Source: Portulaca oleracea
Lineage: Eukaryota > Streptophyta > Magnoliopsida > Caryophyllales > Portulacaceae
Direction of reading: 5' to 3'
NCBI GenBank assembly: GCA_029582165.1
Contig: CM055893.1
Coordinates: 28,085,679 to 28,149,678 of the forward strand
DNA length: 64,000 bases
Position numbers and translations under genes: made by a program. How positions within the stretch are numbered: the first letter of the stretch is position 1; every line of letters begins with the position of its first letter. The notes below the pieces were generated by a model, which did not search any database, had not been told where the DNA came from, and was given only the letters and a program-made list of their open reading frames with translations. This document shows positions 54,687 through 64,000 of the stretch, piece after piece.

Positions 54687-55765
54687 AGGTGAATGTTATT
54701 ACTTTGCGGAGTGGAAAAGAAGTTGAGGGACCCAAGTTGGTAGAGGAGTAACCTTTTAGAGAGAATGAGGGAGATGATGAAAATATAATTGAGAGAGAAG
54801 ATATGGAGGTTGAGCAATCCGATGATGAGGTGAATGAGGATGATGTTGTGATAGAGAAGCCTAATGATGAGGTGAAAGATGATTTGGTGAAACCCAAGGA
54901 GATTGAGAAGGAGAATGATCTTGATCAACCCACGGGGCAGTTGAAACCATATAGACCACCAGTTCCATTTCCCGGAAGATTGGTTCAACAAAAGAATGAC
55001 GAGAAATTCTCCAAGTTTATTTAGATGATGAAGAAACTCCAAGTTAATATACCATTTCTAGATGCCATGTCGGAGGTCCCTTTATTTAAGAAACATCTCA
55101 AGGACCTTTTGACAAACAAGAGAAGAATCAAGGAGTCATCTACTGTTCATCTCACGGTTAGTTGCAATGCTATCATGAGAAGCAAGACTACCGAGAAACT
55201 AGCCGATCCCAGTAGTTTCTCAATTCCTTGTTTAATTGGTGATATGAGGATTGATAATGCATTATGTGACTTGGGGGCAAGTGTGAGTGTCATGCCACAC
55301 TCTATATGTAAGAAGTTGAACCTTGATGACTTGACCCCTACAACTATCAACTTGCAACTTGCAGACCGAAGAGTTAGGAAGCCCTTGGGAATATTAGAAG
55401 ACATCCCGGTTCAAGTGGGAAGTTTCCTTATCCCTTGTGACTTCATTATTTTGGAGATGGATGAGGATAGGAGAAGTCCCATTATTCTTGGTCGACCCTT
55501 TTTGGCTACCGCTGGAGCTATCATAGATGTGAAAAGAGGTCGTTTGTCTCTTCATGTAGGTAGAGATCATATTGTTTTTGACATTGACCCTTCAAGGATG
55601 AAATCGTATAAAGAATCTCATTTCAAGGCCAATGCAGTGGTAGGCATCTTGGATGAGCCTCAAAAGGAGTCTTATTTCCTTGAAGTTGAGCCCGATGATT
55701 GGGGAGAAATCAAATATCTAGGGGCTTCGCATCAAATTTCAAGTGCAACAAAGTCAAGGATTTGA
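54687..55765 (+). pseudogene. pro: A3 protease
   Basis: An acidic linker (54700-54950) leads to PYRPPVPFPGRLVQQKNDEK. After a stop at 55022 the 246-residue ORF (55025-55765) covers the whole protease: ALCDLGASVSVMPHSICKKL with an intact catalytic motif, PLGILEDIPVQVGSFLIPCD and SPIILGRPFLATAGAIIDVK. It is the only protease in the window with both conserved blocks in one open frame. The ORF ends in a frameshift and no RT follows. Confidence 0.85.
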
Positions 55766-56096
55766 TTTTCAAAGGTCCCAGGCCTAGTAAACCACCAAAC
55801 ACCAAATTGAAGTTACTTTCTACTTCTATCTCTTCATGGCCTACTAACCTTTTAAGGAAGCGAGCTCCATTTTTTCCTAAGGCTAGGAAGTGTTGGAAGA
55901 GAAGAAGGAAGCGTCGGTGGAGGAAGACAAGGAAAATGCTACCCGGATATCCTAGGCGGATGATTAGACCACCGGAAGAGTATCCCATGTCAATCACAAC
56001 TCTTTTTGAGAATCGTTGGAAAAAGAGGAAGAAGAATTGGTGGAAAAGATTGATAAGGTTTTTGGGTTGTGTCCCAAGGATTCCAAGAATCAAGTA
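55766..56096 (+). pseudogene. Short post-protease tail replacing RT and integrase
   Basis: About 330 bases in mixed frames. The last frame ends with VEKIDKVFGLCPKDS. No RT, RNase H or integrase block is present. It is followed by CTATGGGAGGCACCCAATAA, the GGGAGGCA motif that follows pol in Athila elements, which places the pol deletion between protease and this point. Confidence 0.55.
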
Positions 56097-57735
56097 AGTA
56101 ATTAGGTCAAGCTAGGGACCTAAAACTAGCGCTCTATGGGAGGCACCCAATAAGTTTTGAGCTTCTTGTTTCAAGTTTTTAGTTTTTTCATATTTCTAAT
56201 TTTATTTTTTTTTCTTCTTTTTAATTTTTCTTTTTAGTTTTTCTTTAGGTTTTTGTATTATTCTTGTCTTTTTAATTTTTCTTTATTTCCTTCTTTTGTA
56301 AATTGAGGTATTTAGTTCTAAGTTCAAAAAGAAAAAGTTTGAAAAAAAAGAGAGAAAAATGATGTGAAAAATAGAAAGAGTTGAAAAAAATAATAATAAT
56401 AAGAAAATTGAAGTTGGAGTGAAAGAAGTAAGTGTGAGTGAGTGAGGTTTTTGAAAATAATATGATTGTCGAGAGAGTTTGAGAGTTAGAAATTTTTGGA
56501 TTGAATGTGCGGAAGTATGAAAAAATTGAGTGTTGAAATGTGGAAGTTTTAGGAGTTAGAATTTTATTTTGGAAGTGTTGGAATTTTTGTTGGCATTCTC
56601 AGCAGGTAGCAGCCCCTACCTATGAAGCAACAGCAGTAGCAACGCAACGTCAACAGCCCACCGCAGCTGCGACGAGTGGAGACCGCAGCTGCGATCGACG
56701 CACGCCCAACAACTTCCCCTACCCTCAACATGTCGCGCCCGTGACAGTGTCGGTCGTGCCCGCGACCTGACATTGATAGCGACTTAATTCGGCCCCAAAA
56801 TCCCGATTTCTTTCTCATTTCTCTCATTTCTTTTCTCACACACTCGACCCGCTCTCCCTCTACAGCCCTAAGCGATTACAAAGAACCCTCACTCATACCC
56901 ATTCCATCCCTCTCAATCATTAATTCAACTCTCATTTCCTCTCATCTTCGAACCCCAAAACCCTAATTTCTTCTCTTGGCTGCGAAAATTTGCTAGGGTT
57001 CGAGTTTCTATCTAGATTAGTCCATTGTGTGCGATTTTACTCAAGCATTCGTCCCATACAGCTAAAGGACGTATCTCTTGTGTCATTGTGCGAATTTCTT
57101 TCCTTTCTCACCTGATTTTGGTCCATTCGTCATTGTTGCTGAGTTGGGAATTGATTTTGTCAATTTTTACTCACGATTTTACCTTGCTATTTGCTGAGAT
57201 TGGGTGTACTGAGTTCGAATGTTGTGCTATTGCTTAGTGTTTGTGTGATTAGTTTCTGTTTTTTATCTGTTGAAAGCACACACACTCTTGTTAAACTATG
57301 AGTTCTTATCAATACACACCCACACAGTAAATTGATTTAGTGTGCTGTTATGGAATTCGTTGTGTACATGCTGTGTTAACTCATTAGTGTTAGTGCGATT
57401 AATTATTGCAATTCATTTGTCAAAGCACAAGTATGCTAGTTGCACTAAGAGTTTGTCGATTTTCACACACACTTACACTATCAGTAGGCTGCCTGCGCGC
57501 TATTCTTGCATTCTGTTTTAGTGTAATGTGTATTTTTGCTCATTTTGTCAAGCAAGAACCGTTCCTCCTTGCTGAATCTATGTCCAAGTGCTCGGATCTG
57601 AGGTAATCTCTTGTGTAACTTGTGCATAAGCTCTTCAAACTCAAGTGTTTGTTGCTTGTGTCGAATTTTTGTTTACCTTTCAGATTAGGCACTATTATTG
57701 CTAAAGTTCTTGCCAAGTCTTGCTTTTGGTTCATC
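56097..57735 (+). promoter_or_regulatory. A3 inter-ORF region and ORF3 leader with probable intron
   Basis: A T-rich then A-rich stretch (56160-56400), the GC cassette (56600-56770), then a C/T-rich leader with CCCCAAAACCCTAATTTC near 56950, typical of plant 5' UTRs. ATCTGAG|GTAATC at 57603 and TTTACCTTTCAG at 57672-57683 frame an 81-base GT-AG segment just before the ORF3 ATG at 57736. Confidence 0.5.
56600..56770 (+). repeat. Internal GC-rich cassette of A3
   Basis: ACCGCAGCTGCGACGAGTGG, GACCGCAGCTGCGATCG, GTCGCGCCCGTGAC and GTCGTGCCCGCGAC form dyads upstream of the ORF3 leader. Confidence 0.6.
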
Positions 57736-58993
57736 ATGAGTGGAAGGAGCAAGCGTTCACATGTCGAGGAAGCTTCTTCATCGCAATCCGGATCATCTTC
57801 ATTTACAAAGGACTGTTACAAAGCGCAACCGACCACACTAATTTGGTGTGAACCTGATGCGGATGTAACTTTCCGAGATAAAGAGCATAGACAACGGTAG
57901 AAGTGCTACAAGCACGGAAAATATGTGCACCGGATATTTATGATGCGGCGACGATCGAAGCCATCCATTGTAAGCCAAGCTTCGATTATCTCATTGGCGT
58001 TCTTGGTTGGGAAGTGTTCATCATGATCGATGAATCGATTGTGGACCAACCCATCCTCGAATTTCTAAGCTCCTTGAAGGTTCATGATGATGGCAAAAAA
58101 GATGCTCATTCTGAATACCGATTCGCCAACAAAGATAAGAAATGCACCTTGAAGCATTTTTGCCAAAGGTTGGGGTTGGCCGAAGATGGGAGATTTTATG
58201 AGCGATGCGCAAATTTTGATGAGCAAAAGGCAATGAAAGACTTAACTTGTTGGAGGAGGATGAATCATGGCACGAGAAATGGAGAACCACGCTATCATTG
58301 CTCCCAAAACTCTAAGGCGCGTGATTTTTGCAATCTGGTCATACGAATCTTCCATAGAATCGTGACTAGTTCAGTATTTAGGAGAGATGATGGACGCCCC
58401 AAGGTTCGGAAAGATGATCTCTTTGTGATCTATAATGCAGTGAGGGGTAAAAGAGTCAACACCGGATCTTGTATTCTACATTGTCTTCGGGAGATTAGCA
58501 TGGAACCTCGACCCACTACTATTGGGATGGGGCACATCATTTGCCACTTCCTAGTTCAAGAAGGTTTGGGAAATATTTGAAGAAGTCGACACCGCGCAAT
58601 CTTCTGGATCCTATCGACAAGGTTCGATTGCAGAAAATGAATATCCTCATGAAGCACCCAAGTGACACGATCTATTGCCATGGACACGACGACAAAACAA
58701 AGATTCTCTTTGATCCGGACTATGCGGAGCAATGGTTGGATATCACTAAGGAGCATAACCGGTCTTGTGGTCAGGTTCCCAGTGACCGCAAGGTGGGTGG
58801 TCCGGATGTGTCCGATGGCGAGGAAGAAGAAGAGGACAATGAAGAAGAAGGGGAAGAAGAAGAAAAAGAGGATGAAGAAGAGGAGCATACTGGCCATGGT
58901 GAAGCTAGCGGAAGAGGAAGTCATCCATGGGAAGCTTCATTTGAGCATCTCAACTCTCAATTCGAGCAAATGAAAGTTGACCTTCGAGAATAA
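57736..58993 (+). pseudogene. A3 ORF3 (ATHILA ORF-1 / env-like family)
   Basis: The start at 57736 opens MSGRSKRSHVEEASSSQSGS. After a frameshift near 57900 the 225-residue frame (57903-58580) holds ILEFLSSLKVHDDGKKDAHS, CTLKHFCQRLGLAEDGRFYE and ARDFCNLVIRIFHRIVTSSV, in the order of the ATHILA ORF-1 family. The 58541-58993 frame continues with the IDKVRLQKMN region and a strongly acidic Glu run (about residues 95-112), then a heptad-like end. No signal peptide or clear membrane helix is visible, which speaks against a classic envelope protein in this copy. Function in the family is unknown. Confidence 0.7.
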
Positions 58994-59399
58994 CGAACGA
59001 TACTCTAGCATCAAAACAACTTGTTGGAGACCCAACAAGATCTGTTATGTGCCCAGCAGTCTACACTTCAAAGGCACGAGGAGTATTTTCAACAAGAAAA
59101 CCACAATTGGCGTGACTGGGGGTATTACCACTACTCCATTGCAAACAACCCCTAGCACCACCAGAGTACATGAACCACCACTATCCTACCTTCTTTCCTT
59201 ATCACCCATATCCTCCCCTGGGAGGATCCGAGCAATGATTTGTAAGTGTCCCCACTCCCACTTCACTCTCTTTATCTATTTTATTTACACTGTTAGTGTT
59301 AGATAAGTGTGGGGGGTGCTCTTTGGGAGAGTTGGGAAGTGCTAGTTGTTCTTGTTTGTTTGTTTTTGTAGGTTCTCTACCTTTTCATGTAACACCTTC
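58994..59399 (+). other. A3 3' UTR, first part
   Basis: May still include the ORF3 C-terminal tail in broken frames (to about 59230). TAAGTGTGGGGGGTGC at 59303 is a purine-motif look-alike preceded by a weak ACACT-GTT-AGTGT hairpin. Confidence 0.45.
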
Positions 59400-59444
59400 C
59401 CACAATGAGGACATTGTGGCATATTAAGTGTGGGGGGGGGGGGA
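59400..59444 (+). promoter_or_regulatory. Internal hairpin and purine motif (A3)
   Basis: CCACAATG, AGGA, CATTGTGG (59400-59419; 8 of 8 paired) then ATTAAGTGTG and a G12 run. Confidence 0.8.
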
Positions 59445-60722
59445 GATATTTTGTTTCAAGGGTAGATCACCTAGTATTTTTGGTTTTTGTATTTTTGATT
59501 TTTGTTTTTCTTAGATTTTGCCTAAAATTTGAAAAAATTTTGTGTGAAAAAGGACAAAAAAAAGGGAGTGAAACCCTTAATAAGTTTTCTTTCGGTTTTC
59601 ATTTTCTCTTTGTTTTTATTTTGTTTCTTGGATCTTTTTGTCAAAATTGAGAAGCCGTTTTTAACTTCCTTAAAAGAAACCGGTCTGAGCATTTTCCACC
59701 ATGTCTCGGGTACTAGTCATGACTTATCTCTCTAGATGTCCTGCATTGAGTGTCTAGTGAAATACCCGATTCCTTTCACATTCTGGTTGAAGTCGGGAGA
59801 TTCTAGGGGTTTGTGTCCGAGCTTATTCTTTTTTTTTCCTGTTTAACAAAAGCAAAAGCAAAGTCAAAAAGAAAGAAAAAAACTAAACAATCGGATTAAG
59901 TGGGGCGTGTCGGCTGAACGACATCATCCACCATACACTTAGCCAACCTACATGGGCCCGGTATTAGTGGTACGACGCTATTACCCCTTAAGCTCCTCCT
60001 ATATCAAATTCTCGACGGAGGTGTGTATGGAAAAGACTGTGTTGGGAGGGTAAACCCTGAATTATGGGCCGTCCAATTCCCAAAAGTAAGGCTAATACCG
60101 ACCTTTAAAAAGTAAAAGAAAAAAAATAAAGAGAAAGAGAATTTTGTTGGGATTACCCAACCCGAAAAGAAAAGTTTAAGCGTTTATAAAGTGTGGGGCC
60201 TCTCCTTGCATCACCTGCGGCCCTCACCAAGCCAAGGGCGACCAAATGCGGGGAAGGGCAACTCTTGTTCGTTTCGTTGTTTTGAGCTCGGGCATGCGTC
60301 TTTGGAGTCTTTCGGATTCAGCTAGAACCCACTAGCACATTTGCACATGGGGTTTTGTTTGGCATTGGGTGTATGAAATCGAAAATCTTTAAGACTGACT
60401 TTTGCTTGGGATGGGTGCTTGTGAGACGCTCATAACGGTTCATTTTGGAGGCTTAATAACGTCTTCTTAATTAAGGTTACAAGATCCTTTGAATCGAAGC
60501 TTTTGTTTCTCTTTCTTTTTGTTTTCTTCGGTTTTGTTTTCATTTTCCCTCTCTCCTTTTTCTTTGGCTTTTGTAGGTACAGCCGCTACAAACCCTCACG
60601 ACTCCATCTCGTCCACCCGGGCTGTTGGGGGGTTCAAAGGGCTTGGTGCATACGCTAAATGCACTCGTTTCCTCCGACGACAGAGGAGTTTGTGTTAGTT
60701 TAGGTAGTTTTTGTTTTGTTTT
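59445..60722 (+). other. A3 3' UTR between the two hairpin/purine motifs
   Basis: About 1.3 kb. Contains GTTGGGAGGGTAAACCCTG (60040) and the surrounding GGTACGACGCTATTACCCC block shared with A1 (22600-22700). No credible ORF. Confidence 0.6.
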
Positions 60723-60759
60723 GCTCGGGACGAGAAAAAGTTTAAGTGTGGGGGGGGGG
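60723..60759 (+). promoter_or_regulatory. Hairpin and terminal polypurine tract (A3)
   Basis: CTCG-GGA-CGAG (60724-60734), then AAAAAGTTTAAGTGTG and G10 ending at the LTR start TGTTTAGCC at 60760. Confidence 0.75.
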
Positions 60760-60999
60760 TGTTTAGCCTCAATTTTGTGTCTAAATAACGCCTTAATTCT
60801 TAGGCTTTTGACTCGTTTCGTGTTTATTTTCATTGCTTTTTAGTATGTTTTTGGTTATTTTGTAGGTTTTGGCGTTTGACACAAAAACGAGGTAAAACAG
60901 GCCATTTTAGAGCATTTTTGGTGATTTCTTGAGCCGAGCCAGACCGAAAGCTGAGGCGGAGTTAACCCAAAACCACCTTCCCTTCATTTGGTGCAAATC

Positions 61000-61290
61000 A
61001 GAGGGGTAACACCCGCTACGATCCTCGTAGCGGGTGTTACATGCCTTGGAATGAAGGAAGGAACAATGGGAAGTAAGCCAGAGGGTCGCCCCCGCCACCC
61101 TATTGGTAGCACCCGCTACCTCAGCTGGGCCGAGGAAGATCCTACCTGCGGTCAGTGGATACCGTGCCTACGGTCGATCGAAGGAGAAAATCGCCTGCAG
61201 TTTTCGTAGGGTAGCGCCCGCCACCCTCCTTGTGGCACCCGCTACCTCCCCAGGACAGCAAAGAGACCGTACCTACGGTCTCCCTATGTT
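61000..61290 (+). repeat. GC-rich palindromic cassette, A3 3' LTR
   Basis: A perfect 16-bp inverted repeat with a 3-base loop (61006-61021 and 61025-61040, GTAACACCCGCTACGA and its complement) is followed by imperfect dyads (GTAGCGCCCGCCAC with GTGGCACCCGCTAC) and GACCGTACCTACGGTC. Confidence 0.75.
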
Positions 61291-61343
61291 CTGCGCGTGT
61301 TTTCGGCTTGTGCGACGACGTTTTGCCCAACTGTTTTGCCTTG

Positions 61344-61351
61344 TATATATA
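61344..61351 (+). promoter_or_regulatory. TATA box, A3 LTR
   Basis: TATATATA downstream of the cassette; the second copy is at 63976-63983. Confidence 0.5.
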
Positions 61352-62011
61352 TTCCTTTTGAAGATTATCTTAGGAGGATATCTTAGGTTATCTTTTTGAT
61401 ACTTAGACCTTACATTCAGCTTGTATTCGAGAGAGATTAGTGAGAGATTAATCTAGGGTTTTGGTGATTTGTGTTTGTTATTGAAGATTTGTGGATTCAA
61501 ACAATTGAGAGATTGTTGGATCATCTTTTTATTGCTTTCTCTCGTTCATCTACAACATTTTGATAAGTATTCTCTTCCTCTTTCATTAATTGCTTGCTAA
61601 TTACTTACTTTTTCTTTAATTTCTTTGCTTGCTATTTTGATTATTTTGCTTGTTCTTGATTGTTGGATGTTAGAAATCATGTTTAGGTTTGGTTTGGATG
61701 TTGTTAGCTTAGTTAGTATCATGATTGGTTGCTAGAAACCCTATGGGTTAGGAGGTAATTAAGGGTGTGAATGGGTAATTAGGTATGGGTTAGCAATTTT
61801 AGGGAGTAATTAGTTGGGGAATCAATTTCCCACTCCATTCCTTCCCTCAAGTGGGATGTATTTGGGTCCGAAAATCCCCGAACACATCCAACAATTGAGT
61901 CGGAAGGTTGGAATTGGGATAGTTAGTACTCTACTTACGAAAGTGAATAGAGGCTAGTTGTTCTTGTTTGTTTGTTTTTGTAGGTTCTCTACCTTTTCAT
62001 GTGACACCTTC

Positions 62012-62061
62012 CCACAATGAGGACATTGTGGCGTTTTAAGTGTGGGGGGGGGGGGGGGGGA
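62012..62061 (+). promoter_or_regulatory. Internal hairpin and purine motif, second copy
   Basis: CCACAATG, AGGA, CATTGTGG (62012-62031; 8 of 8 paired) then TTTTAAGTGTG and a long G run. Confidence 0.8.
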
Positions 62062-63332
62062 GATATTCTGTTTCAAGGGTAGATCACCTAGTAATTTTGG
62101 TTTTCGTATTTTTGGTTTTTGTTTTTCTTAGTTTTTGCCTAAAATTTGAAAAACTTTTGTGTGAAAAAGGAGAAAAAAGGGAGTGAAAACCTTAAAAGTT
62201 TTCTTTCGGTTTTCGTTTTCGCTTTGTTTTTACTTTGTTTCTTGGATCTTTTTGTCAAAATTGAGAAGCCGTTCTTAAACTTCCTTAAAAGAAACCGGTC
62301 TGAACATTTTCAACCCTGTCTCGGGTATTAGTCATGACTTATCTCTCTAGATGTCCTGCATTGAGTGTCTAGTGAAATCCTCGATTCCTTTCACATTCTG
62401 GTTGAAGTCGGGAGATTCTAGGGGTTTGTGTCCAAGCTTGTTCCTTTTTTTTCCTGTTTAACAAAAGCAAAAGCAAAGTCAAAAAGAAAGAAAAAAAACT
62501 AAATAATCGGATTAAGTGGGGCGTGTCGGCTGAACGACATCACCCACCATACACTTAACCAACCTACACGAGCCCGGTATTAGCGGTACGACGCTATTAC
62601 CCCTTAAGCTCCTCCTATATCGAATTCTCGACGGAGGTGTGTATGAAAAAGACTGTGTTAGAAGGGTAAACCCCGAATTATGGGCCGTCCAATTCCCGAA
62701 AGTAAGGCTAATACCGACCTTTAAAAAGTAAAAGGAAAAAAATAAAGAGAAAAAGAATTTTGTTGGGATTACCCATCCCTAAAAGAAAATTTTAAGCGTT
62801 AATAAAGTGTGGGGCCTCTCCTTGCATCACCTATGGCCCTCACCAAGCCAAGGGCGACCAAATGCGGGGAAGGGAAACTCTTGTTCGTTTCGTTGTTTTG
62901 AGCTCGGGCATGCGCCTTTGGAGTCTTTCGAATTCAGTTAGAACCCACTAGCACATTTGCACATGGGTTTTGTTTGGCATTGGATGTACGAAATCGAAAA
63001 TCTTTAAGACTGACTTTTGCTTGGGATGGGTGCTTGTGAGATGCTCATAACGGTTCCTTATGAGGCTTAATAACGTTTTCTTAATTAAGGTTACAAGATC
63101 CTTTGAATCGAAGCTTTTGTTTCTCTTTCTTTTTGTTTTCTTCGGTTTTGTTTTCATTTTCCCTCTCTCCTTTTTCTTTGGCTTTTGTGGGTACAGCCGC
63201 TACAAACCCTCACGACTCCATCTCGTCCACCCGGGCTGCTGGGGGGTTCAAAGGTCTTGGTGCATACGCTAAATGCATTCGTTTCCTCCCACGACAGAGG
63301 AGTTTGTGTTAGTTTAGGTAGTTTTTGTTTTG

Positions 63333-63370
63333 TTTTGCTCGGGGCGAGCAAAAGTTTAAGTGTGGGGGGG
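63333..63370 (+). promoter_or_regulatory. Hairpin and terminal polypurine tract, second copy
   Basis: TTTTGCTCG pairs with CGAGCAAAA around a GGG loop (63333-63353; 9 of 9 paired), then GTTTAAGTGTGGGGGGG and the LTR start at 63371. The first copy has lost the outer pairs. Confidence 0.8.
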
Positions 63371-64000
63371 TGTTTAGACCCAATTTTGTGTCTAAATAAC
63401 ACCTTAATTCTTAGGCTTTTGACTCGTTCCATGTTTATTTTCATGGCTTTTTAGTATGTTTTTGGTTATTTTGTAGGTTTTTGCGTTTTACATAAAAACG
63501 AGGTAAAACGGGCCATTTTAGAGCTTTTTTGGTGATTTCCCGAGCCGAGCCGGACCAAGAGCTGATGTAGAGTTAACTAGAGACCACCTTCCCTTTATTT
63601 GGTGCAAATCAGTGGGGTAATACCCGCTACGATCCTCGTAGAGGGTGTTACATGCATTGGAATGAAGGAAGGAACAAAGGGAAGTAAGCCAGAGGGTAGC
63701 CCCCGCCACCCTATTGGCAGCACCCGCTACCTCAGCTGGGCCGAGGAAGACCGTACCTGCGGTCAGTGGATACTGTGCCTACGGTCGATTGAAGGAGAAA
63801 ATCCCCTGCAAATTTTCGCAGGGTAGCGCCCGCCACCCTCCTTGTGGCACACGCTACCTCCCCAAGACAGCAAAGAGACCGTACCTACGGTCTCCTAGAC
63901 CATACCTACGGTCTCCCTATGTTCTGCGCGTGTTTCGGCTTGTGTGCTGACGTTTTGCCCAACTGTTTTGCCTTGTATATATATCCCTTTTGACGATTAT
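63371..64000 (+). mobile_element. A3-type LTR, second copy, cut by the window end
   Basis: TGTTTAGACCC start, colinear with 60760-61366. The cassette has an extra GACCATACCTACGGTCTCC-like unit at about 63898-63916. Confidence 0.8.
63610..63920 (+). repeat. GC-rich palindromic cassette, second LTR copy
   Basis: The 16-bp stem of the first copy is present with two mismatches (63617-63632 against 63636-63651), and the ACCGTACCTACGGTCTCC unit is repeated. Confidence 0.7.

Larger units (their letters stand above)
52873..61952 (+). mobile_element. Element A3: Athila-type, gag-protease-ORF3, no RT or integrase
   Basis: A 5' LTR piece (U5), tRNA-Asp primer site, gag, protease, short pol-end-like tail, GC cassette, leader, ORF3, hairpin/purine motif, 3' UTR, hairpin/polypurine tract and 3' LTR follow in order. 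RT, RNase H and integrase are absent. LTR tail and 3' region resemble element A1. The 3' LTR is broken at 61952, where the tandem copy starts. Confidence 0.85.
60760..61952 (+). mobile_element. A3 3' LTR, truncated at its 3' end
   Basis: TGTTTAG start, GC cassette (61000-61290), TATATATA at 61344-61351, U5 to AGTGAATAGAG, then a switch to 3' UTR sequence at 61953. The last part of U5 (present at 52970-53327) is missing. Confidence 0.8.
61953..64000 (+). repeat. Second tandem copy of the A3 3' region plus LTR
   Basis: 61953 onward repeats 59341 onward with an offset of 2612 bases (a few bases more after indels). It contains the hairpin/purine motif (62012-62031 plus G run), 3' UTR, terminal hairpin and polypurine tract (63333-63370), LTR start at 63371 and a cassette (63610-63920). 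It runs off the window. Many scattered substitutions separate the copies, so it is not a simple assembly duplicate. Confidence 0.85.

Noticed and set aside
57025..57606. Short ORFs in the A3 ORF3 leader
   Set aside because: They lie in C/T-rich leader DNA with no conserved motif; the ORF3 start at 57736 is better supported.
1..64000. CRISPR arrays, rRNA, tRNA genes, bacterial-type operons
   Set aside because: None seen. The tRNA-like matches are 12-18-base primer-binding sites, and direct repeats are explained by LTRs and low-complexity DNA.

Overview
The window looks like repeat-rich intergenic heterochromatin from a flowering plant, most likely a eudicot; the species cannot be named from the sequence. 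No intact host gene was found. Almost everything recognisable is a transposable element: Ty3/gypsy elements of the Athila/Tat group (primer-binding sites complementary to tRNA-Asp, long LTRs, an extra ORF3 after pol), chromoviruses with a Met-tRNA-type primer site, one Ogre-type LTR, a LINE and two MITE-like elements. All coding regions carry stops or frameshifts.

Layout. 1-5021: minus-strand chromovirus remnant (gag 590-1236), split by a LINE (1784-4710) that has ORF1 but no recognisable ORF2 and is flanked by a near-perfect 14-bp duplication. 5022-6360: plus-strand LTR whose family recurs in the opposite orientation at about 12390-13394. Between them: a GC-rich palindromic block, about 900 bp of A/T low-complexity DNA, a Stowaway-like MITE and a 562-bp inverted-repeat element with a 9-bp duplication. 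13395-14620: a decayed plant-mobile-domain-like gene, antisense to the LTR it abuts. 14720-23709: Athila-type element A1 with gag, protease, RT, RNase H and integrase but no ORF3.

23710-42437 is a nest: a minus-strand element (LTR plus 3' end) is interrupted by plus-strand element B (27581-42437; gag, protease and ORF3, no RT or integrase), whose gag is interrupted by a complete minus-strand non-autonomous element (29655-35825) with a 5-bp duplication and nearly identical LTRs. 42438-43512 is an Ogre-type LTR. 44152-47428 is a chromovirus interrupted by Tat/Athila element C (47429-52871; gag to RNase H). 52873-61952 is element A3, related to A1, again gag, protease and ORF3 without RT or integrase. 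From 61953 to the window end the A3 3' region plus LTR is repeated in tandem with a 2612-bp offset.

Three themes recur. (1) A small hairpin, usually with an AGGA-type loop and a stem whose sequence differs between families while pairing is kept, sits just before the polypurine tract, and in most elements a second copy lies 1.4-2.1 kb upstream, directly after ORF3. (2) A GC-rich block of short palindromes, with a different sequence in each family, lies upstream of the TATA box in LTRs and again between pol and ORF3. (3) Related elements divide the gene set: A1 keeps pol but lost ORF3, while A3 and B keep ORF3 but lost RT and integrase.
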